Part shown: piece after piece, positions 35,041 through 45,040 of the stretch
How positions within the stretch are numbered: the stretch's first letter is position 1
Layout: each line of letters opens with the position of its first letter
Assembly (NCBI GenBank): GCA_003508835.1
Contig: PUFA01000007.1
Location: 11,865,001 to 11,929,000, forward strand
DNA: 64,000 nt
Direction of reading: 5' to 3'
DNA from: Eonycteris spelaea
Lineage: Eukaryota > Chordata > Mammalia > Chiroptera > Pteropodidae
Position numbers and translations under genes: made by a program
The notes under the pieces: generated by a model
Databases searched by the model: none
What the model was told of the DNA's origin: nothing
Seen by the model: only the letters and a program-made list of their open reading frames with translations

Positions 35041-36014
35041 CATATGTTAACGAAAGCCCTGAGACGTACATGTACTAGAGGGAGTGTGGCCCTGTCTGGG
35101 GTCTCTGAGATGCTACTCAGCAAGAGAACTGAAGACCAAGACCCGTGGGAGGCCTACCTGACTGGGACAGCTCAAGGACACCCCCGTGGGGAAAACCTCA
35201 TGCTGGCTGAGGGCCACAGGAAGCCCCATCTCACCTGCCCCTTGGGGAAGATACAGAGTCTGCTCATTAAGCCTGAGGTGGGGGCACAGGGAAGAGATCC
35301 CCGGAAAGAGGAAGAAGCAGCAGAGGCTGGTGGAGGTCAGGGCCAGCTTCTGAAGAAGCAGGGCAGCGAAGGGACCTACTGCCTGCTCCCCAATCAGCAG
35401 ACCACCAGTGACAGAGCTGCTCATATCTGCCCTCACACGGGCTCCAAACCTGACCACTGGAGTCCCTCCTTTATACCAGTTATCAGAGGCAGGATGCAGG
35501 CTTTTACAACAGAAAATCTGCTCCAGAAAACACTTTCCATTATCTTTCAGTCACTGAGCAGCCAACAGGCGCCAAGCACCTGGTCGAGCCCCAAACAGAT
35601 AAATCCCCTCCTTACATTCTTCTGGTTTCATTGTTCAAATCTCCATGACAAAGTCCTTTCAATTCCATTTAGAATTTAATTTGAGAGAACATCTGATTCT
35701 CTGGGAAAAAATTATGTATTTCTTTTATTGGATAATAAGAATTATGCAGCTCTCTTCTTCCCCTTGTTTTCTTGGGTGCCAGGAAGCTCAGAGAGTACTG
35801 TAATTCCTGCAGTTTTACTGTTGGGTTGGTGTTCTGCATCTTTTTCCTTGTTCTTTTCTATCTTTCTTTTTCTTCTATTTCTAATAAAAATGACTTATTT
35901 AAATGCGTCTTATTTGGGAAGGTATTTTAAGTTCAATTGGAAAGAGTGCTTTTTTAATTTTTAATTAGCAAAGATAGAAACATTAACTTACAAAAGGCCC
36001 ACGTTAAAAATTGT
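35041..36014. other. Stretch with the longest open frame of the window, probably non-coding
   Basis: A 211-codon plus-strand frame (35,044-35,679) covers GC-richer unique sequence. It has no recognisable domain, signal peptide or good Kozak context (atatgtta before the ATG), and an antisense frame of 114 codons overlaps it. I read it as chance, or possibly part of a non-coding transcript. Confidence 0.35.
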
Positions 36015-36255
36015 TTGGTATTTATTAAGTGCCTATTAATAACTAACATCTGCTGAGCATGTGACATAGACCCTTGTCTAAGTACCTCAAAACAGCCTCT
36101 GAGTTAAGGACTATTATCCCTACTTCAGAGGCGAGGGAATGAAGACCAGAAAAGTGAAATAGTTTACCTGAGATGACACATTCAGTAAGGAGTAGGACCA
36201 GGATCAAAACCTGGGCAGCCTGGCACCAACGGCTGCCTTATTAACCACTGCTTCT
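36015..36255 (-). repeat. MIR SINE, antisense
   Basis: 'ctgctgagcatgtgacatagacccttgtctaagtacctcaaaacagcctctgag...gatcaaaacctgggcagcctggcacc...ttaaccactgc' is reverse-complement MIR. Confidence 0.85.
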
Positions 36256-36259
36256 CAGC

Positions 36260-36840
36260 ACATGCAACCCACTGTGCTAGGCAACAGCAAATGGATGCTA
36301 GACGTATTGAATGTCTCTGCCGGGCTGCTTCACATCCTCTGACCCCGCTCCCCGCCACCCCCCTCCCCCCGCCCTTTGTATTCCAGCCATTGCTGAAGCA
36401 ACTAGCCATGCTCAGGTGTGACCTGGCAGCACATTGCCTGGGCACCATGAAGAGTCTCTCACCTTCTGCCCTAGGGAGTCTCTGCCCTACCTCATGGGAG
36501 GTTACAGGAACCCGCTCGATGACTCTGACACCTGCATACACTTGGAAGAGAGATGGGACTAACATCTCATGGGACAAGCCTTGACCAATGACGGATGGAG
36601 CCAGTGGACAAAACCCCCTTATTTCTGTCCTGTGGGCCATCCTACACGGTTCCCCAGGGATCCCCAGTAGAATTTAGCTGCTGTTGCCCACTGCTGATCA
36701 GCTCAGCAAAGTCGGGTTGGCTTTCCTTCTTCTAGTTCACTCCTCCTGGTCCTCAGTCTTGCTCCTTCGGATCAAACTACCTGTATGCAATATCTTGTGT
36801 CAGCTCAGCTTTGGGGAAAATTAAAGCTAAGACACTACAG
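36260..36840 (+). repeat. LTR-like old repeat
   Basis: The block ending 'gtcagctcagctttggggaaaattaaagctaagacac' resembles an old LTR 3' end. The antisense 152-codon frame over it and the C-rich run at 36,343-36,374 are not coding evidence. Family unresolved. Confidence 0.45.
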
Positions 36841-36999
36841 TTCTCTGCTTGAGGAGTTCAGGTTAAGGTGACAGGTCATTGCAAGAGGAAAAATTCAGTA
36901 ATGATACATTAACAATCTATGATTAAGTAGCCAGACTAGTGACTTGAACTATAAAAATACAAGAGCACAGAAAAAGTGGAATAAGTGGAGTAAGCAGGG

Positions 37000-37164
37000 A
37001 ACTACGATAAAGTTTTATTGGAACGGCCACATGTTCACGCACATGTTGTCTGTGGCTGTTTTCCATACAGCAGGAGAGCTGAGCAGTTGCAACAGAAACC
37101 TGTGGCCCATCAAGGTTACAATACTTAGTATCTGACTGTTTGCTGAAAACGTCTGTGGACCTCT
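37000..37164 (-). mobile_element. MER5A/B (hAT non-autonomous DNA transposon), antisense
   Basis: 'ataaagttttattggaacggccacatg', 'tgtctgtggctgttttccatacagcag', 'agagctgagcagttgcaacagaaacctgtggccc' and 'atacttagtatctgac' are reverse-complement MER5. Confidence 0.9.
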
Positions 37165-37234
37165 AATAGAGGAAATCTAAGATCCTATGGAAATACAGAG
37201 GATGGGCACATGTTCTATTTGCGAGGTGGTAGTT

Positions 37235-37420
37235 GGGATAGTCAGAAAAAGCTAAGAAGAGTCTAACTGTTGAAGAACAAGAGCAAGGGTGTTCCAGGTA
37301 GAGGCAATAGCTGAACCAAAAGCACAGAGCTGAGCATCAGCATGCTGCTTGCAAGGAACCGTAAGTGTAGTTTATTGCAGGAGAGAAAGGAATTCCAAGG
37401 GAAGTGATGGGAGATGAGGC
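37235..37420 (-). repeat. L2 LINE fragment, antisense
   Basis: 'ggtgttccaggtagaggcaatagctgaaccaaaagcacagagctgagcatcagc' and 'aagtgatgggagatgaggc' are reverse-complement L2. Confidence 0.65.
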
Positions 37421-37904
37421 TACAAGCAGAGATTTCTTTAAGTCCTCTGTTGCTGGGTTAATTCTCTCGTTTTAGGATATTTCCTTCAATAGCCAAAGAT
37501 ACTATAACCAAGAGTGACAGCAGAGTCTGGTTTGAATCTTCTACTGAAGGGTGGTTGCATGGAGTTCGTGGCAGTTATACTCTTCCGATGAATGGTGGGA
37601 GCCTCTCTCATAAAGCAACCCTCTTTGCGCCTGGGCATACCTGAAATTAAAGACCTGCCACTTGGTCCTCCTCGGGTGGCACACCTCAGGGTATGCCAGC
37701 TCCGGCCTCCTGCTCCTAGTGCTGCTAAACCAGACTCACTAGGTGCTCGGATATGTCTCCCTTGCAGCCTGCTTTACAGTTTCCTGAATTGAGGATGCAG
37801 TATAACTTCTGGCAAGAAATCTCGGAGACTGAGACCTGGCCCAGGGCCCCAGGAGGCGGCGTTCTTCACCTCACTGGGAAAGGAAAACCCTGGGTTATCC
37901 GTTA

Positions 37905-38070
37905 TGGCCGGAAAGCGAGTTCTTTTGTTCAGTTCTTTCAAGGAATATTCATCGAGGACAAAATACATGTCAGACAAGGCAATATATTCAGAATATATAA
38001 ATGACTATGGTACGGTTCTGCCCTTGAGGAGCTCACAGTCTAATGGGGAAGATGGCCACGCTATTTTCCT
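37905..38070 (-). repeat. L2 LINE fragment, antisense
   Basis: 'ggttctgcccttgaggagctcacagtctaatggggaagatgg' is the L2 antisense landmark. Confidence 0.65.
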
Positions 38071-38544
38071 GGCAGAGAGACTGGTGCCAACTCCCCTCTG
38101 ATGGGAGTGCAGCCCCTGAGAAGTAGAGAAGTAAAGCACGAGAGAATACTAAAAGCTTAATAAACATCTTAAGTTTAACCTAAAGTCTAAATTGGCTTTA
38201 ATGGTTATTTTGCAATAAACTACAGTTACCCCATCAACTGCTGACAAGCAAATACATGCATAAAGTACTGAAAGGTATTCCAAAAACAGTTTATTCCCCT
38301 TGAGAGCTTCGAGATTTCCCTGACAATACTTATTTATACTCTTGGCTGGTTGGGCGAACCATTTTTAAATAAGCAATGCAAAGGTAGATTTCAGTCCCAA
38401 AAGGATAGAACTAAACATAATTTGGTAAAGGAACTGATAATGCCACGTTGCTGACATTTAGATACTCCTTTCAATTGTTTCCGATTGAAGCTGGCTACCA
38501 AGGCTAGGATGGAAATGGAGAAGACCAACATAAATATTTTGAAA
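38071..38544. other. AT-rich unannotated stretch
   Basis: No gene or nameable repeat. Confidence 0.35.
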
Positions 38545-38790
38545 AAGAAGAATGGTTAATATATACTAAGTGCGTACATTTTGTCCAGCACTGTGCTGAG
38601 GGCTTCACATATATTATCTCTTGATCTTCACAGCAATCCTCTGAGGTAGACTCTAGTATTATCACCATCTCCATGTTATAGATGAGGCAACTGAGTCTTA
38701 AGCAGATTAAGTAACTTGTCCCCAGCCAACACTGAAGGAGGCAAGTGTCACCAGACAGTTTATCCACAAGGGCCGCACCCTTAACCACCA
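38545..38790 (-). repeat. MIR SINE, antisense
   Basis: 'ccagcactgtgctgagggcttcacatatattatctcttgatcttcacagcaatcctctgaggtag' and 'ttatagatgaggcaactgag' are reverse-complement MIR. Confidence 0.92.
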
Positions 38791-38939
38791 CACGTCTGTC
38801 TCCCCTTACTGGCCAGTCCCTTGTTCCCGCCTGGGACATTTTTTTTTCCAGCAGTTTGGCCTTGAATAGGCTTCGGGAGAAGTTCCTTCGTTGTGATAAG
38901 CAGGGCCCTCGATCTCTGACAGCTGTTCCCTGCTCTTCA

Positions 38940-39205
38940 TCATCATCTGAAACAATCAGTAAGCATTAGAGAGTACTTTTCCCTTTACAAAGGTGATAAT
39001 TAGATAACAAGCTGAGATTAAAGTAATTACAGTTAGACAGCTGGCGAGGCAGCACAGTCATGTTGAAATATTGTTGGTACTTCAGCATCTGGTTCTAATA
39101 ACAGCACAGGCTAAAGGATTTTACATTAATTACAGAACATAATTTAATATAAACATATTTAATTACAATTGATGAGCGATAAACTGTTCAAGAATGACTT
39201 AACCC
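38940..39205. promoter_or_regulatory. Candidate enhancer-like AT-rich block
   Basis: Very dense homeodomain-type cores ('gataattagataac', 'aaagtaattacag', 'cattaattacagaacataatttaat', 'atttaattacaattgatg') plus 'atattgttgg'. Repeat-free and non-coding. Confidence 0.4.
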
Positions 39206-39889
39206 CTTCCTCGTGTCAAAGTGATGGAAACTTTGGGCAGGCTGTGGTCTCTTCTACTGTCTTTCTCACCCTCCCCAGCTGTGCCCTCCACAACTCCTTG
39301 GTCCCCTCTCCTGCAGAACCCCTCCCCCGCTCAGAGAGAGAATGTTCTAGAAAAGGATGTTTGTCATCGATTATCCCTTCTTAGCACATGTACAGTGCTG
39401 CCCATCCTTAGAAAGCCAGGTGGAAGGAGGTGTGTAAGCCGAGATGGGATGCCTCGCTCCGGCTTGACCAGCTGCTTTTCCTCACGATGACTGGCAGAGT
39501 GAGGCTGGTTTCCCTGTGCTCTCACACCTTTACATGGTGCTGGCTTAGCTTCTGACAGTCAGCGAACAATCTTTTAAACAATCCTCAGATCTCTTAGGAA
39601 AAGTATAAAAGGTAAACTTTAAAAATTTTTTTTTTTTGTCACAACTAGGAAGTTTCCGGCTGGCAATAGCCACAGTATTTTCACAGTTTTGGAGTCAATG
39701 TGTAACACCTGGAGACATGAGAAAAGACACTTTCTAATCTGGCAGAAACTCTGCCTTACGTGCTGCCAAGCCCCATTACTACTCCCACAATCTGCACTGG
39801 ATAAAGGACTCAACCATCATTACTCGCACGTCATTTCCAGAAGCCCCATTCACGATTGGGAGACATTCAAAGGCCACAAAAGTAATGTA
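39206..39889. other. Unannotated stretch
   Basis: No supported exon or nameable repeat. A T-run lies at about 39,626-39,638. Confidence 0.35.
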
Positions 39890-40248
39890 TGAGTTGCATG
39901 TCTGTGTTCCCCCAAAAGTCATATGTTGAAACCCTAACTCCCAGTGGGATGGTATTAGTGGGATGGAGCCTTTGGGAGTTAACTAGGTTTAGATGAGGTC
40001 ATGAGGTTAGAGTCCCCCACGATGGAATGAATGCCCTTATAAGAAAAGAAGAGACTAGAGCCTGCTCTCTTGGTCGTCTAAGGATATAGCAAGAAGGTGG
40101 CTGTCTGCAAACCAAGAAGAGGGCCTTCATCAGAACTCAACCATGCTGGTACCCTGATCTGGACTTCCCAGACTCTGGAACTGTGAAAATTTTTTGTTGT
40201 TTAAGCCACCTGATCTATGGTATTGTTACAGCAGCCTGAACAAAGACA
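39890..40248 (+). mobile_element. MST/MLT1-type solo LTR (ERVL-MaLR), sense
   Basis: 'cccccaaaagtcatatgttgaaaccctaactcccagtgggatggtatta', 'tttagatgaggtcatgagg', 'atgcccttataagaa' and 'tgttgtttaagccacctgatctatggtattgttacagcagcctgaac' form the complete LTR order. No internal retroviral genes flank it. Confidence 0.92.
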
Positions 40249-40789
40249 TATCACTAGGTCCAAACTGTGTTGAGATGATTCCTAAAAGTCAACCCCAAGA
40301 AGTTACAAGGCTCCTTCTTAAAGAAAGGCTGAGTAGCCTAGAGTGAGTTGGAAAAAGCACTGTTAAGTTTCCCTATGTGACAAACAAGGTGAAATTACAA
40401 TGAGCCTCAAATACTGTTTTTACTTCCTGCTGTGGATTTCAAGGTATAAAGCACCCATTCTCCTAAAAGCAAAAATAAGTGCTGAAAAAGACAGTTTATT
40501 ATTCATAAGTAAGCAAGTACAAACTACTTCTAGAGGAATTACTGACAGGTGCACACAGGTAAAATTAGTCTGAAGATTCAGGACCACATAGCACTCAAGG
40601 GAGAACCAAGCACTCTCAAAGTGGAAGTTTCCTATACATGTTCTTTTGAAAAGAGAAGTTTAAGTTCCCTAATACAGCAAATCTGCAATGTGAGTGACAA
40701 CTGGAAGGTATTTTTTGTAGATAAAGCACTCCTGCAGAAGCGAGGAAGGAATAGGAAGGGAAAATAGCCAATAAAGCATTTGCTATTTA
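40249..40789. other. Unannotated stretch
   Basis: AT-rich; no gene seen. Confidence 0.35.
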
Positions 40790-41815
40790 AAAAGTTACCA
40801 CCCTGTCATCAAAATTAAAAACTTTTATATGTCAAAAGACACTAGCAAGAAAGTGAAAAAGCCCATAGAATGGCAGCAAGTATTTATAAATCATATGTAT
40901 GAAAAAGACCTAGTATCAAGAATATATAAAGCACTCTTACAACCCAACAATAAAAATACTAATAATCTAATTGAAAAATAGAAAAAGATTTGGCTATAAA
41001 TTTTTCCAAAGAATATGTACCAAAGCCCAACAAGTACATGAAAAGATGCTCAACATCATTAGTCATCAGAGAAATGCAAATCAAAACCAAAATGAGGTAC
41101 CACTTCACATACACAGGATGGCTATAATAAAAAGTATAGATAATAACAAATGTTGGTGAGGACGTGGAGAAACTGAAACCCTCATACATTGCTGGTGGGA
41201 ATATAAATGGCACAGCCATCGTGGAAAACAGTTTGATGGTTCCTCAACAAGTTAAACATAGAGCTACTATATTCAATTCTAGGTAAGAATTGAAAACATG
41301 TCCATACAAAAACTCGTACAAAAATATTCATAGCGGCATTATTCATAATAGCCAAAAAGTGGAAATAACTCAAATATCCATCAACTGATGAATAAACAAA
41401 ATTGATATATCCATACAATCGACTATTATTCAACCATAAAAAGCGACAAAATACTGATACATGCTACGACATGGATCAGTCTTGAAAACATCATGCTAAG
41501 TGAAAGAAGTCAGACACAGATGACCAAATATTGTATGATTCTATTTATATGAAGCGCCTAAAATTGGTAAATCTATAGAGACTGAAAGAGATTCATGGTT
41601 GCCAGGTGATGGGATGAAAGGGAAATTCAAAGTGGCTGCTAACAGTATGGGGTTTCTTTTTTGGGGTGATGGAAATGTACTGGAATTAGATAGTGATGAT
41701 GGTTGCACAACATTGTGGATATACTAAAAGCCACTGAATTTGTACCCTTTAAAATGGTTAAAGTAGTAGATTTTAGGTTATGTAAATTTTATCTAAATTT
41801 TTTTAAAAGGTACAA
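40790..41815 (+). mobile_element. LINE-1 (L1MB-like) 3' end: ORF2 tail plus 3' UTR
   Basis: Begins in late ORF2 ('catcaaaattaaaaacttttatatgtcaaaagacact'), passes through 'gaaaagatgctcaacatcattagtcatcagagaaatgcaaatcaaaacc' and 'cattgctggtgggaatataaatgg', and ends in the 3' UTR 'gatggttgcacaacattgtggatatactaaaagccactgaatttgtac'. The last block fits L1MB-age elements. 5'-truncated, with frames broken. Confidence 0.95.
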
Positions 41816-41993
41816 ATTTGAAAACTGGAGCTTAATCCCAGTAAGGAAGCCTGGGAACCTATATAAAGTGATCAGCGATATCTATTCAAGAGGTGAGGAA
41901 GCTCAGGTGTTTATATACCAACTCCCATCAGTCAGTGACTGAAGGTTGCTTCTAGGGGGTTATGAATTCCTTGCACTCCTGACTTGGCTGCAA

Positions 41994-42013
41994 AAGGGCC
42001 TCTAGTGGCCGGA
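41994..42013 (-). promoter_or_regulatory. CTCF-like motif
   Basis: aagggcctctagtggccgga contains GGCCTCTAGTGGCC, a reverse-complement CTCF-core variant in the same orientation as the one at 6.56 kb. It is self-complementary at its ends, so orientation is soft. Confidence 0.3.
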
Positions 42014-42109
42014 GAAAGTCCTTAGGCAAATAAATGTTGGTGCTGACAATTGACGGTCAGGCCAGTGTGCCCTGAGAGGGTATAGGCAAGGAAGAACAGG
42101 AGGCGCACT

Positions 42110-42215
42110 GACAACCTGCTACTCTCTCATCAGGTTGTTTTGGGATTAAATAGAAAGTCTGTAAAATGCTTCGCAGTGCTAGACACAGAGGACGCTCTCA
42201 ATAAATGTGAGTTAT
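42110..42215 (+). repeat. MIR 3' fragment, sense
   Basis: 'gggattaaatagaaagtctgtaaaatgcttcgcagtgctagacacagaggacgctctcaataaatgtgagttatt' is the MIR 3' half. Confidence 0.8.
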
Positions 42216-42305
42216 TTTTAAAGAAGACTCGGTAAGGTTCAATAATTTGAACAAAATTGCATAGCTGCAAGGTGAAGCTAGGATTTATGCAGCTCTGTCT
42301 ACATG
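42216..42305 (-). repeat. MIR fragment, antisense
   Basis: 'ggttcaataatttgaacaaaattgcatagctgcaaggtgaagctaggatttatgcagctctgtctacatgactc' is reverse-complement MIR, abutting a sense MIR 3' half. Confidence 0.6.
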
Positions 42306-42833
42306 ACTCAAACTTTCATATAGAGAATTATATAAACCAAAGATATACTAACCAATCTTGCAAACAATCCTATAAGACAGCAATCATGTCTTGGCAGCTT
42401 CAGAGATATAACAAACATCTTTACATCTTTACTCTCTCCTCCCCCTTACGTGCCCTCCATGGGGGAAGCAGCTGCTTTTATCACAAAAAGGCCTTGAGGG
42501 CTGATGTTATGTCTGCTCAAATTGCCCAGGGTCTGAATATTCTGAGGTTTATTGCTAGGTGCTTATTTGAGATTCAAGGCCTGTACATTTGCTGACAATT
42601 AAGTCCAAAGGACCAAGATACATTAACACCTGAGACTGCAAGAGCAGCAGGGAAACTCACATGTCAGTCCTCCTGTTCTCTTGTGGAATGGTCTGACTTT
42701 CACGTGGCCCAACAAAAGAGGTGCACTTGCAGAAGAAAATGGAGAACTCTCTTCCAAAAAAAATGCCCTGCACGAATTTCCAACCAGGGCATGCCAGAGG
42801 GTTGACATGAGGATGTGGGACTGCAGAACCCAA
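42306..42833. other. Intron-side sequence of the thioesterase gene
   Basis: No second exon recognised. Non-coding and unique-looking. Confidence 0.35.
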
Positions 42834-42842
42834 GCTTACCTG
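42834..42842 (-). promoter_or_regulatory. Splice donor of the thioesterase exon
   Basis: On the minus strand the exon ends CAG and the intron begins GTAAGC, an excellent match to the U1 consensus. It lies exactly where the homology to the hot-dog motif stops and just before an in-frame TAA, which argues for a spliced gene rather than a processed copy. Confidence 0.65.
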
Positions 42843-43057
42843 ATTAGGTAGTGGTTGATAATAGTGCCGAAGTAGCTGTAGCACATGACATCATTCACTT
42901 GGCCGTACTGGTCATTGTCCTGCCACCCTGTCTGGATGGGCAAGAAGTACCCATAGGCCTCATGGTGACGATGATAATCCTCAACTCGCTTGTTCCCTGA
43001 TGCTGCAGTCAAGGAAGGGACAGGCCTGGGAAGCAGCCTCAAGACCCAAAAAGCCAT
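42840..43057 (-). CDS. Coding exon of a hot-dog fold (4HBT/YbgC-like) acyl-CoA thioesterase, first coding exon, partial gene
   Basis: Seen: an ATG at 43,057-43,055 in a strong Kozak context (caccATGG) opens 72 codons plus two bases, ending exactly at a consensus donor CAG|GTAAGC (last exonic base 42,840, GT at 42,839-42,838). The first ~20 residues have R7 and R11, no acidic residue and many hydrophobics, like a mitochondrial presequence. Residues 45-56 read W-Q-D-N-D-Q-Y-G-Q-V-N-D, followed by Y60-S-Y-F at 60-63 and I67-N-H-Y-L-I. Known: 4HBT-family thioesterases hydrolyse acyl-CoA and carry a W-x-D-N-D-x-Y-G-H-V-N-N motif followed by YYSYFDT; the Asp is catalytic. Odd: H53 is Q, the second N is D56, the first Y of YYSYF is C59 and the following D is G64. 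The aspartates D47 and D49 are kept. Inference: a real exon, phase 2, of a gene running leftward, perhaps under relaxed constraint. No downstream exon was recognised. The frame also stays open upstream of the ATG, so the 5' boundary is uncertain. Confidence 0.65.
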
Positions 43058-43080
43058 GGTGATTGCTGCCTTGGAGCGTG

Positions 43081-43102
43081 CCTTCAAGAAAAAAAAGAGC
43101 AA
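43081..43102 (-). promoter_or_regulatory. Possible weak splice acceptor upstream of the thioesterase ATG
   Basis: Minus-strand sequence shows a T-rich tract followed by cttgaag just 5' of the exon, with the reading frame open through it. AAG is a poor acceptor and no branch point was verified, so this may be chance and the exon may instead begin at a transcription start. Confidence 0.2.
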
Positions 43103-43479
43103 TAAAGCATAAAATAATCTTTGGAAATCTTGATATAGTTTTACAAAAGCAATTGCATTAAATTTTGGCCATTGGTTTCAAAAGAAAATTAGATTTTTTT
43201 TTTCTAAGAAATAAATCTTCCCTGATGATCCAGGTCCTTGTCACAAATCTATTTACTTTTTAAAGGGCTCCACAATAAAAAGACTGTGACACACACTGAC
43301 AGAAACAGTGAAGTCTTTGTTTGCATTTGACTAGCAGGAATTTAAAGCATATTTGTATGGAGGTCTTCGGTTCCACAGAGTATTTTCAAAAAGGGTCCTG
43401 ATTCTGACAAAATCTGTAACACTACTGAGGGCATAAAGATAGAGCTCAGGACACCAAAACAAAAATAAATCGTGTGCCA
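43103..43479. other. Sequence upstream of the thioesterase exon
   Basis: AT-rich. No CpG island or clear core promoter is seen, so the exon may not be the transcript's first. Confidence 0.35.
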
Positions 43480-44039
43480 GAAAACATTATCCACTGGGCA
43501 TATCAACTGTAAGGTTTTTAAAAATTGTATTAATTTTCTTTTGGAACAAAATAATGCCCTGTGGAAATTTTTTTTTTAAATATGCATAAGCAAAGGGAAA
43601 AAGAAACAATCCAACAATACCAGCTGTTAACACTTCCATTTGCATTATTTTAGTCGTATACTTAGATATCTGTCTAATTATTCTTAAATTGAACCCTACT
43701 ACACATGTTGTTTTATAATATCTTGTGCTTAACAACTGATGATTATGTTTAAATACTCTCCTACATCATTTGTAACATTGCCTCCCATTATAGTCCATTG
43801 TATTGAAGCACCACAACTTATCAAGTCATCTATTGTTGCATATTGAGAATTTGATTCTAATTTTGTGGACTGGGATTAGACTCTCTGTAAATAAACCTTC
43901 ACGCACACCATTTTCTTAAAATAATTTTTATTATTTTCTTAAAAACACATGCCCAGAAGCAGAATTGCTGAGTCAAAGAGCAAATACATTGTTAAGGATT
44001 TTGATATAAATCAATGCCCTCCAGAAAGGTGGTACCAAC

Positions 44040-44081
<42 letters not shown>

Positions 44082-44165
44082 AAGCAGTGTATGAACAGGC
44101 CAATTTCCTTGTCAATTTTAAAATGCTTTGTCAATTTGATAGTGTTTTCTCATTTCCATAGAAAC
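43480..44165 (-). repeat. Old LINE-1 3' part, antisense
   Basis: 'atccactgggcatatcaactgtaaggtttttaaaaattg', 'tccattgtattgaagcaccacaacttatcaag', 'gtaaataaaccttcacgcacacc', 'gcccagaagcagaattgctgagtcaaagag' and 'cctccagaaaggtggtaccaactt' are reverse-complement L1 3' sequence. A (CA)n has grown inside it. Confidence 0.75.
44042..44080 (+). repeat. (CA)n microsatellite
   Basis: About 19 CA units inside the antisense L1. Confidence 0.97.
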
Positions 44166-44174
44166 GTAATGAAA

Positions 44175-45040
44175 TGTGCTAAGTGGAAAGATGGCTGCTA
44201 CTAGCTACGACGGAATCACTAGTCTCAGAATAACCTCCCTGTTTGAGGACAACTATCAAAGCTAGATAAAATGTACAAGAAAGCTCTTTGAAGGCATGAG
44301 GAAATAATCAAGGCAGCAGGGCTTTATAGGCTGCAACCCTGGGGACAGGGTAACACACTGAAGTGAGCCTGGCACTTGCCACTGCTGTTTCTCATCAGGG
44401 TATTCGCCAATTCACTGTGTGGGGAATAAAGGCTGGAGAGATAACAGCAACCTAGAGCTTGTGGGGGTCTTGCTGTGTTGGGAGAGCCGACAAAAATTGA
44501 AAGGCCAACATCCTGGAGAAGAGTGAGCTGCAGAGAAGTTGGCCTTATAGTGCAAATTCCTCTCAAGACTCCTTAGCTGCACATGCTCCAGTAAGACAGA
44601 GAACCCAGCAGAAAGCAACTGCTACTCGGCGAAAAGTCTAAGGAGAAAATAGGAGTCTCATTGTGCTGAGGACACAAAAATTAGCTGCCAAGGAGGAAGG
44701 CAAAGATCCCGACTTTCAGCTTCAACTCAAGAAGGGCTACTCCCTTAGAGTGAGGGCAAACCCTAAATCGACCAGCCCTTGATCAGGATTATCTACCTAA
44801 ACATCACCTGTTAGCCTGTGAAAAACTTAATCATCTCTCTGGGGAAATAGCATCATCAAGATTCTCTACAACTTTTTATACACAAAGTCTGACATTCAAT
44901 CAAAAACTACTGAGGCCTACCAGGAAAGAGGAACAAATGACCCAAATCCAAAAGAAGTCTTTTAAAAAGACAATAAGTAGTCCCACAGACTCACACAGTC
45001 TTTAAAGTAACTATGATTAACAGGCATCAAAAATAAAGAG
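44175..45040 (+). mobile_element. Outer LINE-1, 5' part (5' UTR and start of ORF1)
   Basis: 'gaatcactagtctcagaataacctccctgtttgaggacaactatcaaagctagataaaatgtacaagaaagctctttg' resembles old L1 5' UTR. 'cacaaagtctgacattcaatcaaaaactact...aggaacaaatgacccaaatcc' is the familiar L1 ORF1-proximal block. The element resumes at about 46,940. Confidence 0.7.

Noticed and set aside
36182..36640. 152-codon antisense frame
   Set aside because: It spans a MIR and an LTR-like repeat; no independent coding evidence.
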